From positions 7,588,183 to 7,652,182 of the forward strand of contig NC_133117.1 in the NCBI RefSeq assembly GCF_022965805.1: a stretch of DNA of 64,000 nucleotides, in the 5' to 3' direction. The position numbers and the translations under genes are program-made. The notes under the pieces are model-generated. The model saw only the letters and a program-made list of their open reading frames with translations, was not told where the DNA came from and ran no database searches. This DNA is from Primulina eburnea (taxonomy: Eukaryota > Streptophyta > Magnoliopsida > Lamiales > Gesneriaceae). Below are positions 10,701 to 22,700 of this stretch, piece after piece. Position 1 is the first letter of the stretch. Each line of letters begins with the position of its first letter.

Positions 10701-11903
10701 GATAGCCAACACCATCAACAATAATAAACAACAACAAATATAATATCAAATCACCCATATCCAGTGATTTACCATCGTTCAACGTAATAGTATTCATCAT
10801 TACTAAACAATAACAACATATGCTCGTACGTCAACACGTACCTGATAATCGAGTATATATACAATCTGGCTATTTCTTTGATCCTGAGGCGTGTGATGTA
10901 TCTAAATAATTCAACAACAATTATCAGATAATTGTCACCGTATCAACACAATCATAACAGCCTCAATATACAACATCAAATAGCCCAACAACAATTAATT
11001 CAACAAAATATAAAACTCGATTATAAATTTGTATTGTTCAACAATTTAATATTTTGGTGTATTTAATTCACAATACTACCATCCAATACACCCTAATTAA
11101 TTTACTTCAAATAATAGGCTATTTTACAACATTCGTCAAATTACGAAAACTTTATATCAACGTGTAGCTTATACTTAGTAGACTCCAAATATAGAACCAG
11201 AATTAATAACAACTGAAAAACAACTCTCCAATCTCAATCCAATGATTAAAAATCCCTAATTAAAACAAATTAGGAATAATTCAAAATAACACCACTATAA
11301 TCTTCTCTACTTCGTTAAAATCATACAATATTCAACAATCTTCAATTTCAGTATGATTTAACAATTTATCAGATTTATTCCAGAAATCGACGAATTTCAA
11401 ACATCACCAAAACTATAAAATTTATACCTCAAATCGAAGACCTCGTGTCAACGATCCCAAAACTGAAATCGGTTCGTCGATTGGAAAAACCGATAAGTCG
11501 CACGATCGAAAAGAAAATCTGAAAACCCTCTGTTCTTCTTTCTCTCGCTTCGTTGATATATCTGTTCCTTTATTTGGAACAGTTCGTGGAATTCAATTTG
11601 ATTGAATTCCAACGATTCAATTTTTTTTTATTTTTTCAAAATAATATAATATAATATATAATATTTAACATTTTAACACCGGTACATCCTTTTGGACCAG
11701 TCAAACGATCAAATTTTTCAAAACTCAAAACATGAAACTTCTATATCTTTGAGTTTTCTACGTTATATCCTAAATTCAAATCATTTGGACTTCATATGAC
11801 CAACATATGTCATATTTTATTCTTTAAAAAATCATTAATTATTTAGTAATCTCATATTACTAAATCAACAACTTGTGATATTTACTCGAGACATTACAGC
11901 ACT

Positions 11904-12870
11904 TATCAAGTACTGCTTAATCTACTTAACAAGTAACTTCTTAGCTAAAACCAGAACTAGAAGGAATACAAAACTCGAAATAAAGTCTAGCAGAATTTTG
12001 CGAATCTCAAGTCTTTAAATATTACCGTTGATCTATTAACGTGATACTAGCATTTATTGCTTCATTAAATGCCATTAAATGCTGTACGAGAACATTTAAG
12101 ATGGCTTACCATTTTTGGTATGAACTGAGACTGATTGCTTTAATGTATTCTGCAGGGTCCATTTTCAGCAATAAAGCTGAGCCACTGAAAAGTCAAAAAG
12201 CCGTTCAGTTTTTAGAACGTTGGAGAAAGCCTATATATAGAGACGAAGGACTTTCCAAGAAACAAGAAGTGAACGAATCTCAATCAGAAAAATATCATTC
12301 GAGCATCGCTAAAACTTTCAGTTATCTTAAAAGCTCAACACTGAAAAAGCAGCACACGCTTCATTGCATACTTTTGATCATTCGAGATCATATTGTGCTA
12401 GCTGTTTTCGTTATCTCTTCTTAAGCTATTCACTTCACTATCTCTTTAATAGAAGAATTTGTAACTGGAAAAGAGTCATTTCCAGAACTTAATATCATTC
12501 AAGTAGTTGAGTTTTAAAACTATGAGTTTCAGTAGGCGAAGGGTAAGTTCTGTTGAAGTGGGTGTGTACAACTGTTGTACTGTATTCACCAAAGTCTTTT
12601 AGTGATACCTTCTGGAAACAGAAGAAGGGCAGACGTGGAGGATTCATCTTCGAACTTCCAGAAACAAACCCTGTGCCATCTACTGCTTTTCTGTTTTACT
12701 ATTTTTCACCCACTAACCAATAGATCGTTTCCGCACATTATCTTGTGATCTGCTGGTCTTTAAATTTGAACAAAGAATCGCTAGCATCTCTAATAGGATT
12801 CTAGCACATCATTCTGAAAAAAATCGATTAAGTTTGCCGCTCCCTTCTAAACTCAACCCGATCCTCAACA
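11904..12870 (+). repeat. Element A 5' LTR, part 2
   Basis: Continues the 5' LTR after E (duplication 11899-11903). TATA box TATATATA at 12232-12239, upstream of the likely transcript start. Ends ATCCTCAACA. Matches 44563-45549 of the 3' LTR, but lacks the long C run present there. Confidence 0.88.
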
Positions 12871-12872
12871 AG

Positions 12873-12884
12873 TGGTATCAGAGC
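12873..12884 (+). other. Primer-binding site of A
   Basis: TGGTATCAGAGC two bases after the LTR, the initiator-Met type. Confidence 0.9.
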
Positions 12885-12918
12885 TTGTTATTCTTGTTCT
12901 GAAAAATATTTAACAGAC

Positions 12919-14886
12919 ATGGCTCATTTCAGCAAAATTCCAATGTTCTCAAAAGAAGACTTTGATGACTGAAAAATCAGAATGCAAGCTCATCTTGCGG
13001 CTCAAGATGATGACATGTGGTATGTCATCACAGATGGTCCATTAAAGATCTTAAAGCCAAATCCAGCTGTTGCTATCACCGAAGGTGCACCTCAGATGCT
13101 GGAAAAACGAAGATATGAATGGACAAGTGAGGACAAGAAGAAAGCCAATCTTGACAACGTTGCAAAGGACATTCTGTACAAGACATTCGACAAAAATACC
13201 TTCAGCAAAATCAAGATGTGTCCTACTGCCAAGGAAATATGGGAAAAATTGATTCAGATATGTGAAGGAAAAGAAGAAACTACGGAAAACAAACTGTCTG
13301 TAGCCATGCAGAAGTTTGAGAATATGAAGATGAAGACTGGAGAAACTATGAATGAATTTGATGAACGCTTCAGCAGTCTTGTCAATGAACTCTCAGCTCT
13401 TGGGAAAGATTTTGGCAACAGAGAAATTGCATTAAAAGTAATGAGAGCCCTACCCAGAGAATGGGACGTCAAAACGATGGCAATGAGAGCTTCCAGGGAT
13501 CTAAACAAGATAGAACTACATGACTTGTTCTTAGATATGAAGGCATATGAGTTTGAACTTGAAGTTCGAAGTGGAGAAGAGCCAGTAGCAATTCCACCAA
13601 CCAAAGCTCTCGCAGCTACTGTTAACTCTACTGCTACAGTTGCCCCCAAGTTCATCTTCTGCTACTGCTATAGAAAGTACTTCTGAGAGAATCGCTGAAC
13701 AGATAAGCAATGACGCAATGTCATTATTTGTTAAGAAGTTTTCCACATTCATGAGAAAGAATCACAGAACATTTCAAAGTCCCAACCACAACTTCAAAAA
13801 GGAATCACCATCTGGTGATATGGCATGCTTTAATTGCGGCAAAGTTGGACACTTCATTGCCGATTGTCCAAAACCAAAGAAGGATGACCAGAAGAAGAAG
13901 GGCGTCAAACGCAATGATAAAAAGACCAGAAGAGACAGAAATGCAATGATTGCAGAAGAAAGTAAGTCCAAATGGGCAGACTCAAGTTCCGAATCTTCTG
14001 GTTCTGAAAGCCATTCAAGTGACAGTGATGAAGATGAGATCAAATGTCTGATGGCAAAAACTGAATCAACCTCGACATCCGGAGAGGTATTTGACCTTGA
14101 CTCTGATGAATTTACACGCATTGATTTAGTCAAAGCATTACACGACATGGTAGAAGAGTATTCAAGACTTTCTCAATCATTCGAGGAAGTTAAGATTGAA
14201 AATCAGAATTTAAGAGATCAGAACAAGTAAACAGCTGTAATGATTTACAAGTTGAGATGAGTAAATTAAAAACTGAGAATGAAAGAGTAAAAGCAGATTA
14301 CAAGACGATGCTCTCTGAAAACCAGAAGTTATCGCTACTGGTGAATGCTTGGAACAAGTCCTCTATTTCACTCGAAAAGATGCAAGAGTTACAAAAACAA
14401 TCTGGAGACAGGAGTGGTCTCGGATTTTGTAATGATGAAGGCATTTTTGAAACGAATACTAAGCCAAAACTGGATATGTGCAAAGGGAAGTATATTAATT
14501 TTGTGAAATCCAGTGTGGTACAGAAACTAGAAGTACCTACTGCTTCAATTGAAAGGAATGTAAATTAGATGAACAAAAGGATGCATTATGGTCTGGGTTA
14601 TGTTAAACCTAAGGAAAGAGTTGACCAGAGTTCTGGATCCAGTAGAGGATTCAACTCAGGAGGACAACCTCCTATGAAGGTTAAAAACTACCAGTACTAC
14701 AATTCTAGACCTGTTCAGAAGAGATACAGGCCAGACAACAGAAACAGAAGAGAAGAACAAATTGCTAAGATGCATAATGTTAGAAATAACAGACCCTTTG
14801 TTGCACACACCTCCATGGATACCCGAAGTACAAGAATTGTACAAATGTGGGTTCCAAAGGGACTAATAAGGCTTGGACCCAAGTAG
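12919..14886 (+). pseudogene. Gag of element A (broken)
   Basis: Starts at ATG 12919 (MAHFSKIPMF). The same start motif is found in B. A UBN2-type gag domain follows (AKEIWEKLIQ, MNEFDERFSSL, REWDVKTMAMRA). A CX2CX4HX4C knuckle CFNCGKVGHFIADC lies at 13826-13867, then a basic and acidic region, a coiled-coil-like segment (14120-14400) and VQMWVPKGLIRLGPK before TAG at 14884-14886. Breaks: Trp to TGA at 12970-12972, a frameshift between about 13640 and 13690, and a stop at 14228-14230. The terminal TAG is at the same site as in B. Gag would form the particle and package RNA, but this copy should not give a full protein. Confidence 0.85.
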
Positions 14887-14887
14887 A

Positions 14888-16427
14888 TTGGGTACCAGAT
14901 ACTAAAATTTGTGTTTTCAGGTACAGGTGAAGAAAGCCAAGATTAGCAGCTCAACATGGTATTTGGACAGTGGATGTTCCAAACATATGACTGGACAGAA
15001 GAGTCTACTATCAGAATTAGTGAGTTGTGTTGGACCAGAGATAACCTTTGGGGACAACTCAAAAGGTAAACCGTGGGTAAGGTAAGATTATCCATGGTAA
15101 CATCACTATTAAGGATGTGCTCTTAGTTGAAAATCTTTGTTATAATTTGATCAATATTAGTCAATTATGTGATAATGGATTTTCAGTAGCTTTCCAGAAG
15201 CACACTTGCACAGTTAAAAATGCTGATGACTCTACTGTTTTAACCGGAGTTAGAAAAGGCAACACCTATAAAATTTCATGGAGCATAGATCATATCATTG
15301 CTCCTACATGTTTAGTTGCATCTAAACACTGGCTGTGGCACAAGAGATTGAATCACCTGAATTTCAAGTCTATCAACAATCTCAGAAAGCAGAACTTAGT
15401 CGATGGATTGCCAGACATAAATTTTGTTAAGAATCATGTGTGTTCTGCATGTCAACTTGGTAAGCAAGTAAGATCTAGTTTCAAAAATAAAGGCAGCAAA
15501 TCATCCTCAAGATGTCTAGAATTATTGCATATGGATTTATTTGGTCCAATCCCTATCATGAGCTTAGGGGGAATGAGATACACCCTTGTTGTTGTTGATG
15601 ATTTCTCTAGATTTACTTGGGTAATCTTTCTTGCTGGAAAAAATCAAACCAGTAGCCTTTTGATCAAACTTCTAAAAAGGTTCAAAATGAAAAATCAGTT
15701 TCTTTCATTAGAATCAGAAGTGATCGAGGTACTGAATTTACTAACAAGACTCTTGAGATATATCTAGATGAACAGGGCATTCATCATGAATATTCAGCTG
15801 CCAGGACGCCCCAACAAAATGGAGTAGCTGAGAGGAGAAGCAGAACACTTAAAGAAGCTGCTAGAACAATGCTAGCAGATGCAGACATCTCTCAGCGCTT
15901 CTGGGCAGAAGCTATTAATACTGCTTGCTACACACAAAACAGAACAATGATCAACAAGAGGAATAATTAGACTCCTTAGGAAATATGGACAGGGAGTAAA
16001 CCGAATGTATCTTATTTTCATGTTTTCAGTTGTAGATGCTTTGTGAATAATAATGGTAAAAATCATTTAGCTGCATTTGATTCAAAATCTGATGCTGGAA
16101 TATTTCTTGGATACTCAGCAGTTAGTAAGGCATTTAGAATTTTCAATAATAAAACACTCAATGTTGAAGAATCTATTCATGTTGTCTTTGATGAAGACAG
16201 TATTGCTCCCGAAACATATCTAATCTAAGTAACAGGTTAGACAGGGTTCATCTGGAACTAGACAGTGAAGATGAGGCAGAAGCAAGTGTCAAGGATATTA
16301 AAAATCCACAACCAGACATTCATATGGCAGAACCAGCAGCTCACATTCCAGAACCAGCAGCTGATATTTCAAAACAATCTACTGCTTTACATAGAGATAA
16401 TCTAAATCCTTTTATTTTGAGAAAATC
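14888..16427 (+). pseudogene. Pol of element A, part 1 (protease and integrase)
   Basis: Aspartic protease motif WYLDSGCSKHMTG at 14957. The GAG-preintegrase region HKRLNHLNFKSI and CSACQLGKQVRSSF follow. The integrase core has HMDLFGPI (first Asp, near 15530), DRGTEF (second Asp, near 15723) and ARTPQQNGVAE (Glu, near 15805-15838), then FLGYSAVSKAFRIFN. Frameshifts occur near 15090 and 15700, with stops at 15967-15969 and 15976-15978 and another at 16226-16228. The reading stops at 16427, where solo LTR C is inserted at the border between integrase and reverse transcriptase (RKS|HPP), and resumes at 26794. Confidence 0.85.
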
Positions 16428-18003
16428 TGTAATGCACATGGGCTTTTCCCAATTGGGCTTAAGACCCCTCATGGTTATCCCATTACCCATTACTCATAGA
16501 ACTTCTCTAGCCCAGGCACTGGAGTTTTTACCTCCCCAGGATTAGAACCCAAGACCTCCTGGACTTATATAGATCTTGGCAGCAATCCTGGTACCAGTTG
16601 ATCTAGTAGCTCATACCCTTGGTATCCCTTTATTATTGGATCTCCATATCTCCTAACCATTATTCCCCCTCCCCATTCACAAAATTCAGAGTATTTTTGA
16701 GAGAAAAATCGTGGCTAGCACTAGAGAAAATAAGAGAGAAAAATCGAGCAAGAAGCAAGATAAGAAAGCGCTCCACCTCCTCTGCGCTGGATCGTCTCAT
16801 TCTTTCGTTTCCTTTCAAAACGAAACCAGGCATGCATATATTCTTCCTTGACTCTTCAATCAAGTCGTATTATCATTTATTTTCATTACATGATCATGTT
16901 TTGATAAGCAAAAACCGAAATATATCAAGAACATTTTGAAATAAAACATGCAGATTTTTTCGGTTCTTTTTTGTGCTTCACGGGTTGCTTTGTTTTGTGG
17001 GTTTCAGGTATTTGTTCGGTTCCAGGCTCCCAAGTTGACATCTAGACATATTCTAGGATGGTTTAGGACCATGTTGATCCATTAGTTAAGCCCCATGCAT
17101 GATGGAAACCGAAAATGACAGCAACTTTCCATTCTTGCCACTTGAGTCTTCGAAAAATTCTGTTTTTATGTCAAGGGAAAAGTTTCTGATCATGGCTGCC
17201 CAAAAGGCCTATATCCATGGTTAGATCACTTCCCTAGCATGTCTATGGCGTGACTAAGTCTCCCTTTTGGTGGCTTGGTCCATGGTTAATCGGTTTTTAC
17301 ATAAAACTCAAGAACAGCCCACCCCCCACTTTCGCCCCTCTCATTTTACAGCATGTATGGTTCGGTTTTGGTGGTTTGGTGTGAATCTTGGTTGGCCTAT
17401 GGCCCTTAGCCACGGTTCATACCATACCCCAAGATGTCTAGATCGTGTCATGGTCAATCAAATGGCCACTGGAACGATACGAGACAGCAAGCGAAGCACA
17501 ACACCACACACACATGCAAGGTGTTCTTGGTTGGAGTTTTTCTGGTGTTTGCTGAATGGTGCGAATTGTGGCTGGTCTAGGGCCCATAGCCATGGTTCAA
17601 ATCATTCTTTAGGATGTTGGTAAGAGGTTCTGGTCGGTGGTTCAAGCCCCAATGGCCATTAGCCTCGCAAACGACACAAGCAACCCAAGCGCAGCTGCTG
17701 GAATTTCTGGACAGCAGCTTGCTGCGACGGTTCAGTGGCTCGTTCGAGTTCTCGGTTGGCTTTTAACCTATGGCCTTGGACTGACAGTGCCTCATTGAGT
17801 TGGGAAGGTCATGTTTTTGACCGTTTGTCATTCGGATAATTTTTGAGGTCGTACGAGAATTTACGGTGCGATGTGCCAAATTGACTCTCGAAAGAGCGTT
17901 TCATGTTTTGGCCTCCATTCACCTAGATTTCGGCCCTCACCATTTTAGGAGAATTATTTTATCATTTTAGGCGTATTTTAATCATGACTACATGATGGTT
18001 CAG

Positions 18004-19617
18004 TGTAATAGCCGAGCCCGGTGTACGGTACGGTTTAAGCTTTACTTGTTTATTTGGGTTATGTGATTAGATGTTAGAGTTGTGTTTTGGGCCATAGTAT
18101 TATTGGTTATTATTGTTTTGAGGTATTAGATGTTGTTGATTGTTCGTTTCAGTGTTTCGGATCGATTTTAGTTGTTTGAGTACTGTTCATTGCCGTGGCT
18201 AGAGTGCACCCGCGCTCTTAGAGGAGTGCCCCCGCGGTGTACTGTTCATCATTTTGGAATTTGAAGGCCGTGGCATCACCGCACCCGCGGCAGTGTAAGC
18301 ACCGCACCCGCGGTGAGACCGCACCCGCGGTAATTGCAGCACCGAACCCGCGGTCATCGTGCATGGGAATTTTGTTGGAATGCCGTGAGCTTAGCGCACC
18401 CGCGGTGCTTGTGTGACCGCACCCGCGGTGTAAGTATGGGCAAGTTTTTAAGTTGCTTTTTGGGAGTTGTTGGCCATACCTACCTTATCTTCTATCTTTA
18501 TTCTCGATTTTCCTCTCTAGAACAAGGGTTTTCCTCCATTTCTTTTGCTTCCTACCTTTGATTCTTGGAGTTATTTGGATTTCCGACTTGAGATCGACGT
18601 TCTCCGTGGTATAAGGAAGCTTAGGTAAGTTTTTGGTGCGATTCTATCATGGTTTTTGGAGATGAGTTGTTATAGGTTGATGTATTGGTTGGTTCTATGG
18701 ATTATTTAACTTGTATTTTTGGATATAGAATTGATTTTGGTGTTGTTTTTGGATTATTGTTGTAGGTGGTGTACCAAGAGCTAAGTTTGAGGTGTTCTAT
18801 TGGTTTGTAAGTGGAATTTCATCCTTTTTGCTCACATGATATTATATGTATTGTGTTTTAAAGGTTTCAAAGTGTTATTCCCTTCCATTGATCCATTGTT
18901 ATGTATTGATTTCATTGTTTATCTATTGGAGGCATTGATGTCTCACTATTGTTAAAAAGGGAATACAAGAGAAAAGATAGAGATTGCGAAACGACGGCTT
19001 TAAATGATATTCAGAGTTCAAATGTTTTATTGGATTGATTAATCATAGTCAGAGCATTGCATGCAATTAGATGATCATCGACCATAGGCTTTTATCCCTC
19101 AGAGTTATCGGTTTATATCGATAGGGATATTAGCACCAGAGCAGAGATACTATTGATATCAATCCAACCAGAGAAAAGAGAATACCATCTTATTGCTATC
19201 TTATTGATATGCTATTGCTACAGTTATTGCTACAGTATTCATGTTTCAGAGTTGATGGTATTTATGATTTCAAAGCCATGTTTTACAGAGTATATTGTAT
19301 CATTGCTATGTTAGAGTTCCACTTGCTGAGATTTATTCTCATTTCAGTTATTTTCATGTGATGCAGATAAGAGTGACCGACCAGGACAGTGATCGTGGAT
19401 GGGGGTTATATGCATACACCGTTGGAAGGAAGATTATTTTGTATCATTTTGGGACATGATCATAAGAATGATTATTTTGTATTTTGTATATCATTTGAAT
19501 GATCATGTATTTATTTTGTAAACATTTTTATGAAATGTATTTTGAAACTCCTTCCATATTTTTAAGAAAATTTTATTTCCGCTGTATTATTTTAATGTTA
19601 CGGGTCAGGGTGTCACA
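18004..19617 (+). repeat. Element D 5' LTR
   Basis: A 1614-bp LTR from TGTAATAGCC to GGGTGTCACA. Array of (A)CCGCACCCGCGGT motifs at 18204-18430, eight including degenerate units. No clear TATA box follows. A GTAAGTTTTT splice-donor-like site lies near 18624. Confidence 0.92.
18204..18430. repeat. Iterated ACCGCACCCGCGGT motif in D 5' LTR
   Basis: Eight units containing the palindrome CCGCGG or a degenerate form. The consensus ACCGCACCCGCGGT is also that of the array in H. Confidence 0.88.
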
Positions 19618-19622
19618 TTTAG

Positions 19623-19634
19623 TGGTATCAGAGC
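19623..19634 (+). other. Primer-binding site of D
   Basis: TGGTATCAGAGC five bases after the LTR. Confidence 0.9.
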
Positions 19635-19748
19635 GGTGTTCTTCGGACCAATGCATATGACTTCGTCTACTTTCAACTGTCCGGGTATGTTTTCTTGCAT
19701 CTATCCATTGTTATATATTGATTGGTGTCTTGTGAGCAATTGTAGAGT

Positions 19749-22700
19749 ATGCCTCCTAAGCGTAAGGTGGCAGAGGGTGAGGATAGTTCTTCCTCGAGAG
19801 TTGTTGACGAGTTCGGCAAGTTGCTTAAGGAGCAGGCCAAAGTGCATAGCGATCAGATTCAGCAGTTGCTCCGATTGCAAGGAGCAGGACAGGGTCGAGG
19901 CCAAGTGAGAGGTCAGGTTGCTCAGGCTGTTGGCACTGATGCCGTCTTTTCTGCTTTCAAGAGAATGGATCCACCGGAATTCGCAGGTAGCACCGATCCT
20001 CTAGTTGCTGTCGAGTGGGTCAAGGCGCTTGAAGCTATCTTCGATCATCTCCAGTATGAGGACAAAGACATGATCAGTTGTGCCATTTTCATGTTGGTTA
20101 AGGCTGCCCGCATTTGGTGGAATGCCACGAAAGTTGGAGTTGATGTTGCGACACTGAAGTGGTCAGAGTTCACTGATCTGTTCTATGATAAGTATTTCCC
20201 CGATGCACTTCGAGCGAGGAAGGTTACGGAGTTCTTGGAGCTTCGTCAGGGGAGCTTGGATGTTGGTGAGTACATTCTTAAGTTTGAGGAGGGTTGCTTG
20301 TTTGCTCCTTACATTGCTTCCAATGACAAAGATAAAGGCGCTCATTTCATTCGAGGCCTTAGAGCTGAGATTCGTCGTGATATCAACATGTCCAAGGCTG
20401 TTACTTTCAAGGAGATCGTGTCCAAAGCTTTGTTGGCTGAGCAGGATGAGAAGGACATCGCCAGGGAGAGGCAAGAGAGGCATCAAGCTGTTGCTCAGAG
20501 AGGCCAGGGTTCTAATCAGAGGGGCAGGGATCGTTTCAAGGGCAAGGGCAAGATGGAGCCGAGTCCTAGACCACCGCCAGTTCCAGTTGATCCCGAGAAG
20601 CCACTGTGTCCGAAGTGTGGCAAGCATCATAGGGGAGAGTGCAGATTTGGCACTCATACTTGTTATCGTTGTGGCACGGCAGGCCACGTTGCCAGGAATT
20701 GTCCACAAGGAGCTAGCCAAAGGAAGGTGCAGGGTCGTATCTTTTCGATGACCAAGGAAGGTATTAATCATGATTCTTCATTGATCTCTAGTACTATTTT
20801 GATTTCAGGCAGAGTAGCTACGACTTTGATAGATACTGGTGCTACTCATTCTTTTATGTCTGAATTGTTTTTGAGATCTTTGGGTATAGTTCCTTCTGTT
20901 CTTCCCCTCCAGCTTAGTGTTGTTTTGCCTTCGGGGGACGTGTTGTGCCCGACATCGATTGTGTTTGCGTGCCCTGTTCGTATTGAGGAGCGAGTTGTCT
21001 TCGCTGATTTGATTGTTATCCCTATGGTTGCCTTTGATGTTATTCTTGGCATGGATTGGCTTTCAACTTACCGTGCAGTTATCGATTGTGTTGCTAAGAA
21101 GGTGACTTTTGCAGATGGTGGCCAGGGAGGAGCTCTCGCCAGCTCAGGTACTTCGCTGGTCCTTCCTTTTATTTCTTGTCTTGAGGCTGAGAGATTGCTG
21201 TGTAGAGGTTGCGATGGGTTTCTTGCTTCTATTGTGGATGTTGATGGTATGGTTAAGTTGAATATTGATGATATTGATGTTGTGAGGGAGTTTGCTGATG
21301 TGTTTGAGGATGCTGTTCCGGGTTTGCCGCCGGACAGAGATGTTGAGTTTTCGATCGATTTAGCTCCATGTACGGTTCCTATCTCTAAGGCTCCGTACCG
21401 GATGGCTCCTACTGAGATGAAGAAGTTGAAGGCGCAGTTGCAGGATCTTCTACATAAGGGTTTCATTCGTCCGAGTTCTTCGCCTTGGGGAGCTCCGGTT
21501 CTTTTTGTTAAGAAGAAGGATGGATCTTTGGGGCTGTGTATCGACTACAGGGAGCTTAACAAAGTGACTGTCAAGAACAAGTATCCGTTGCCACGGATAG
21601 ATGATTTGTTTGATCAGCTCCATGGTTCCACTGTGTTCTCGAAGATTGATCTTCGGTCTGGCTACTATCAGTTGAAGGTTAGGGAGTCTGATGTCCCTAA
21701 GACGGCTTTCAGGACCAGGTATGGTCATTTTTAGTTTCTTGTGATGTCGTTTGGTTTGACCAATGCCCCTTCAGTCTTCGTGGACCTGATGAACCGTGTG
21801 TTCAAGCCGTTCTTGGATAGCTTCGTCATTGTATTTATCGACGATATCTTGATCTATTCCAAGTCCAGAGAGCTTCATGTCGAGCATCTCAGAGTTGTTC
21901 TTCAGTTTTTGAGAGAGAGGAGACTGTTTGCCAAGCTGAAGAAGTGTGAGTTTTGGCTGGATCAGATTTCTTTTCTAGGCCATGTCGTTTCGAGAGATGG
22001 CATTGCTGTTGATCCTTTGAAGATAGAGGCGATTCAGAATTGGCCTATTCCTTCTACTGTCTCAGAGGTACGCAGTTTCCTTGGTTTGGCGGGTTACTAT
22101 CGTCGTTTCATTTCAGATTTTTCCAAGATTGCCCTGCCATTGTCCAATCTGACGAGGAGGACTGTGAAGTTCGAGTGGTCTATTGATTGCCAGAGTGCGT
22201 TCCAAGAGTTGAAGGACAGGTTGACGACAGCTCCTGTTCTTTCTTTGCCTAGTGGTTCAGAGGATTTCGTTGTCTATACCGATGCGTCAAAGAGAGGCCT
22301 TGGTGCAGTGCTGATGATGCGAGGTAAGGTCATTGCCTATGCTTCTCGCCAGTTGAAGGATTACGAGAAGAATTATCCGACGCACGATTTGGAGCTAGCA
22401 GCTGTGGTTTTCGCCTTGAAGATTTGGAGACATTACTTGTATGGCGAAAAGTGTGAGATCTTCACAGACCACAAGAGTTTGAAGTATCTGTTTTCCTAGA
22501 AAGAGCTCAATATGCGACAGAGGAGGTGGTTAGAGCTTGTCAAAATTATGATGTGACGATCAGTTATCACCCAGGGAAGGCGAACGTTGTGGCTAATGCT
22601 TTGAGCCGCAAGTCGAGTGCTTCATTGAGTTCTATGATTCAGAGGCCATTGTTGATGGATTTGCAGAGAGAGGAGATTGATTTGGTGATTCCAGGTACCA

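Larger units (their letters stand above)
254..11898. mobile_element. Element E: inverted-LTR gypsy-derived insertion
   Basis: E is bounded by TGTAATG at 254 and CATTACA at 11898 and flanked by a perfect 5-bp duplication gcact (249-253, 11899-11903). The uninterrupted target is seen once in the 3' LTR of A. Its two ends are not direct LTRs. The left end is the beginning of an LTR on the + strand (254-about 660, with about 190 bases missing internally). The right end is a complete copy of the same LTR on the minus strand (9074-11898). Between them lies only a gypsy integrase fragment (661-870 and 8439-9073), split by element F. A normal LTR element has direct repeats, so this is aberrant, although the TG/CA ends and duplication are those of retroviral-type integration. 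Confidence 0.8.
9074..11898 (-). repeat. Element E right LTR, minus orientation
   Basis: Read on the minus strand it starts TGTAATGTCTCGAG at 11898 and ends GGGGCGTCACA at 9074, a complete LTR in TG...CA form. It contains the CACTA-like insertion (about 9327-10290) and a CpG-containing tandem repeat (10502-10700). No matching duplication flanks it on its own (ccaca on the left, gcact on the right), so it is not an independent solo-LTR insertion. Confidence 0.78.

Noticed and set aside
9074..11898. Independent solo LTR on the minus strand
   Set aside because: Its own flanks (ccaca and gcact) do not match, whereas the outer gcact duplication fits the whole unit 254-11898.
16619..17623. ORFs in solo LTR C
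   Set aside because: No recognisable domain; within LTR U3/R sequence. Chance frames.
20163..20771. 202-residue minus-strand ORF
   Set aside because: Shadow frame of D gag.
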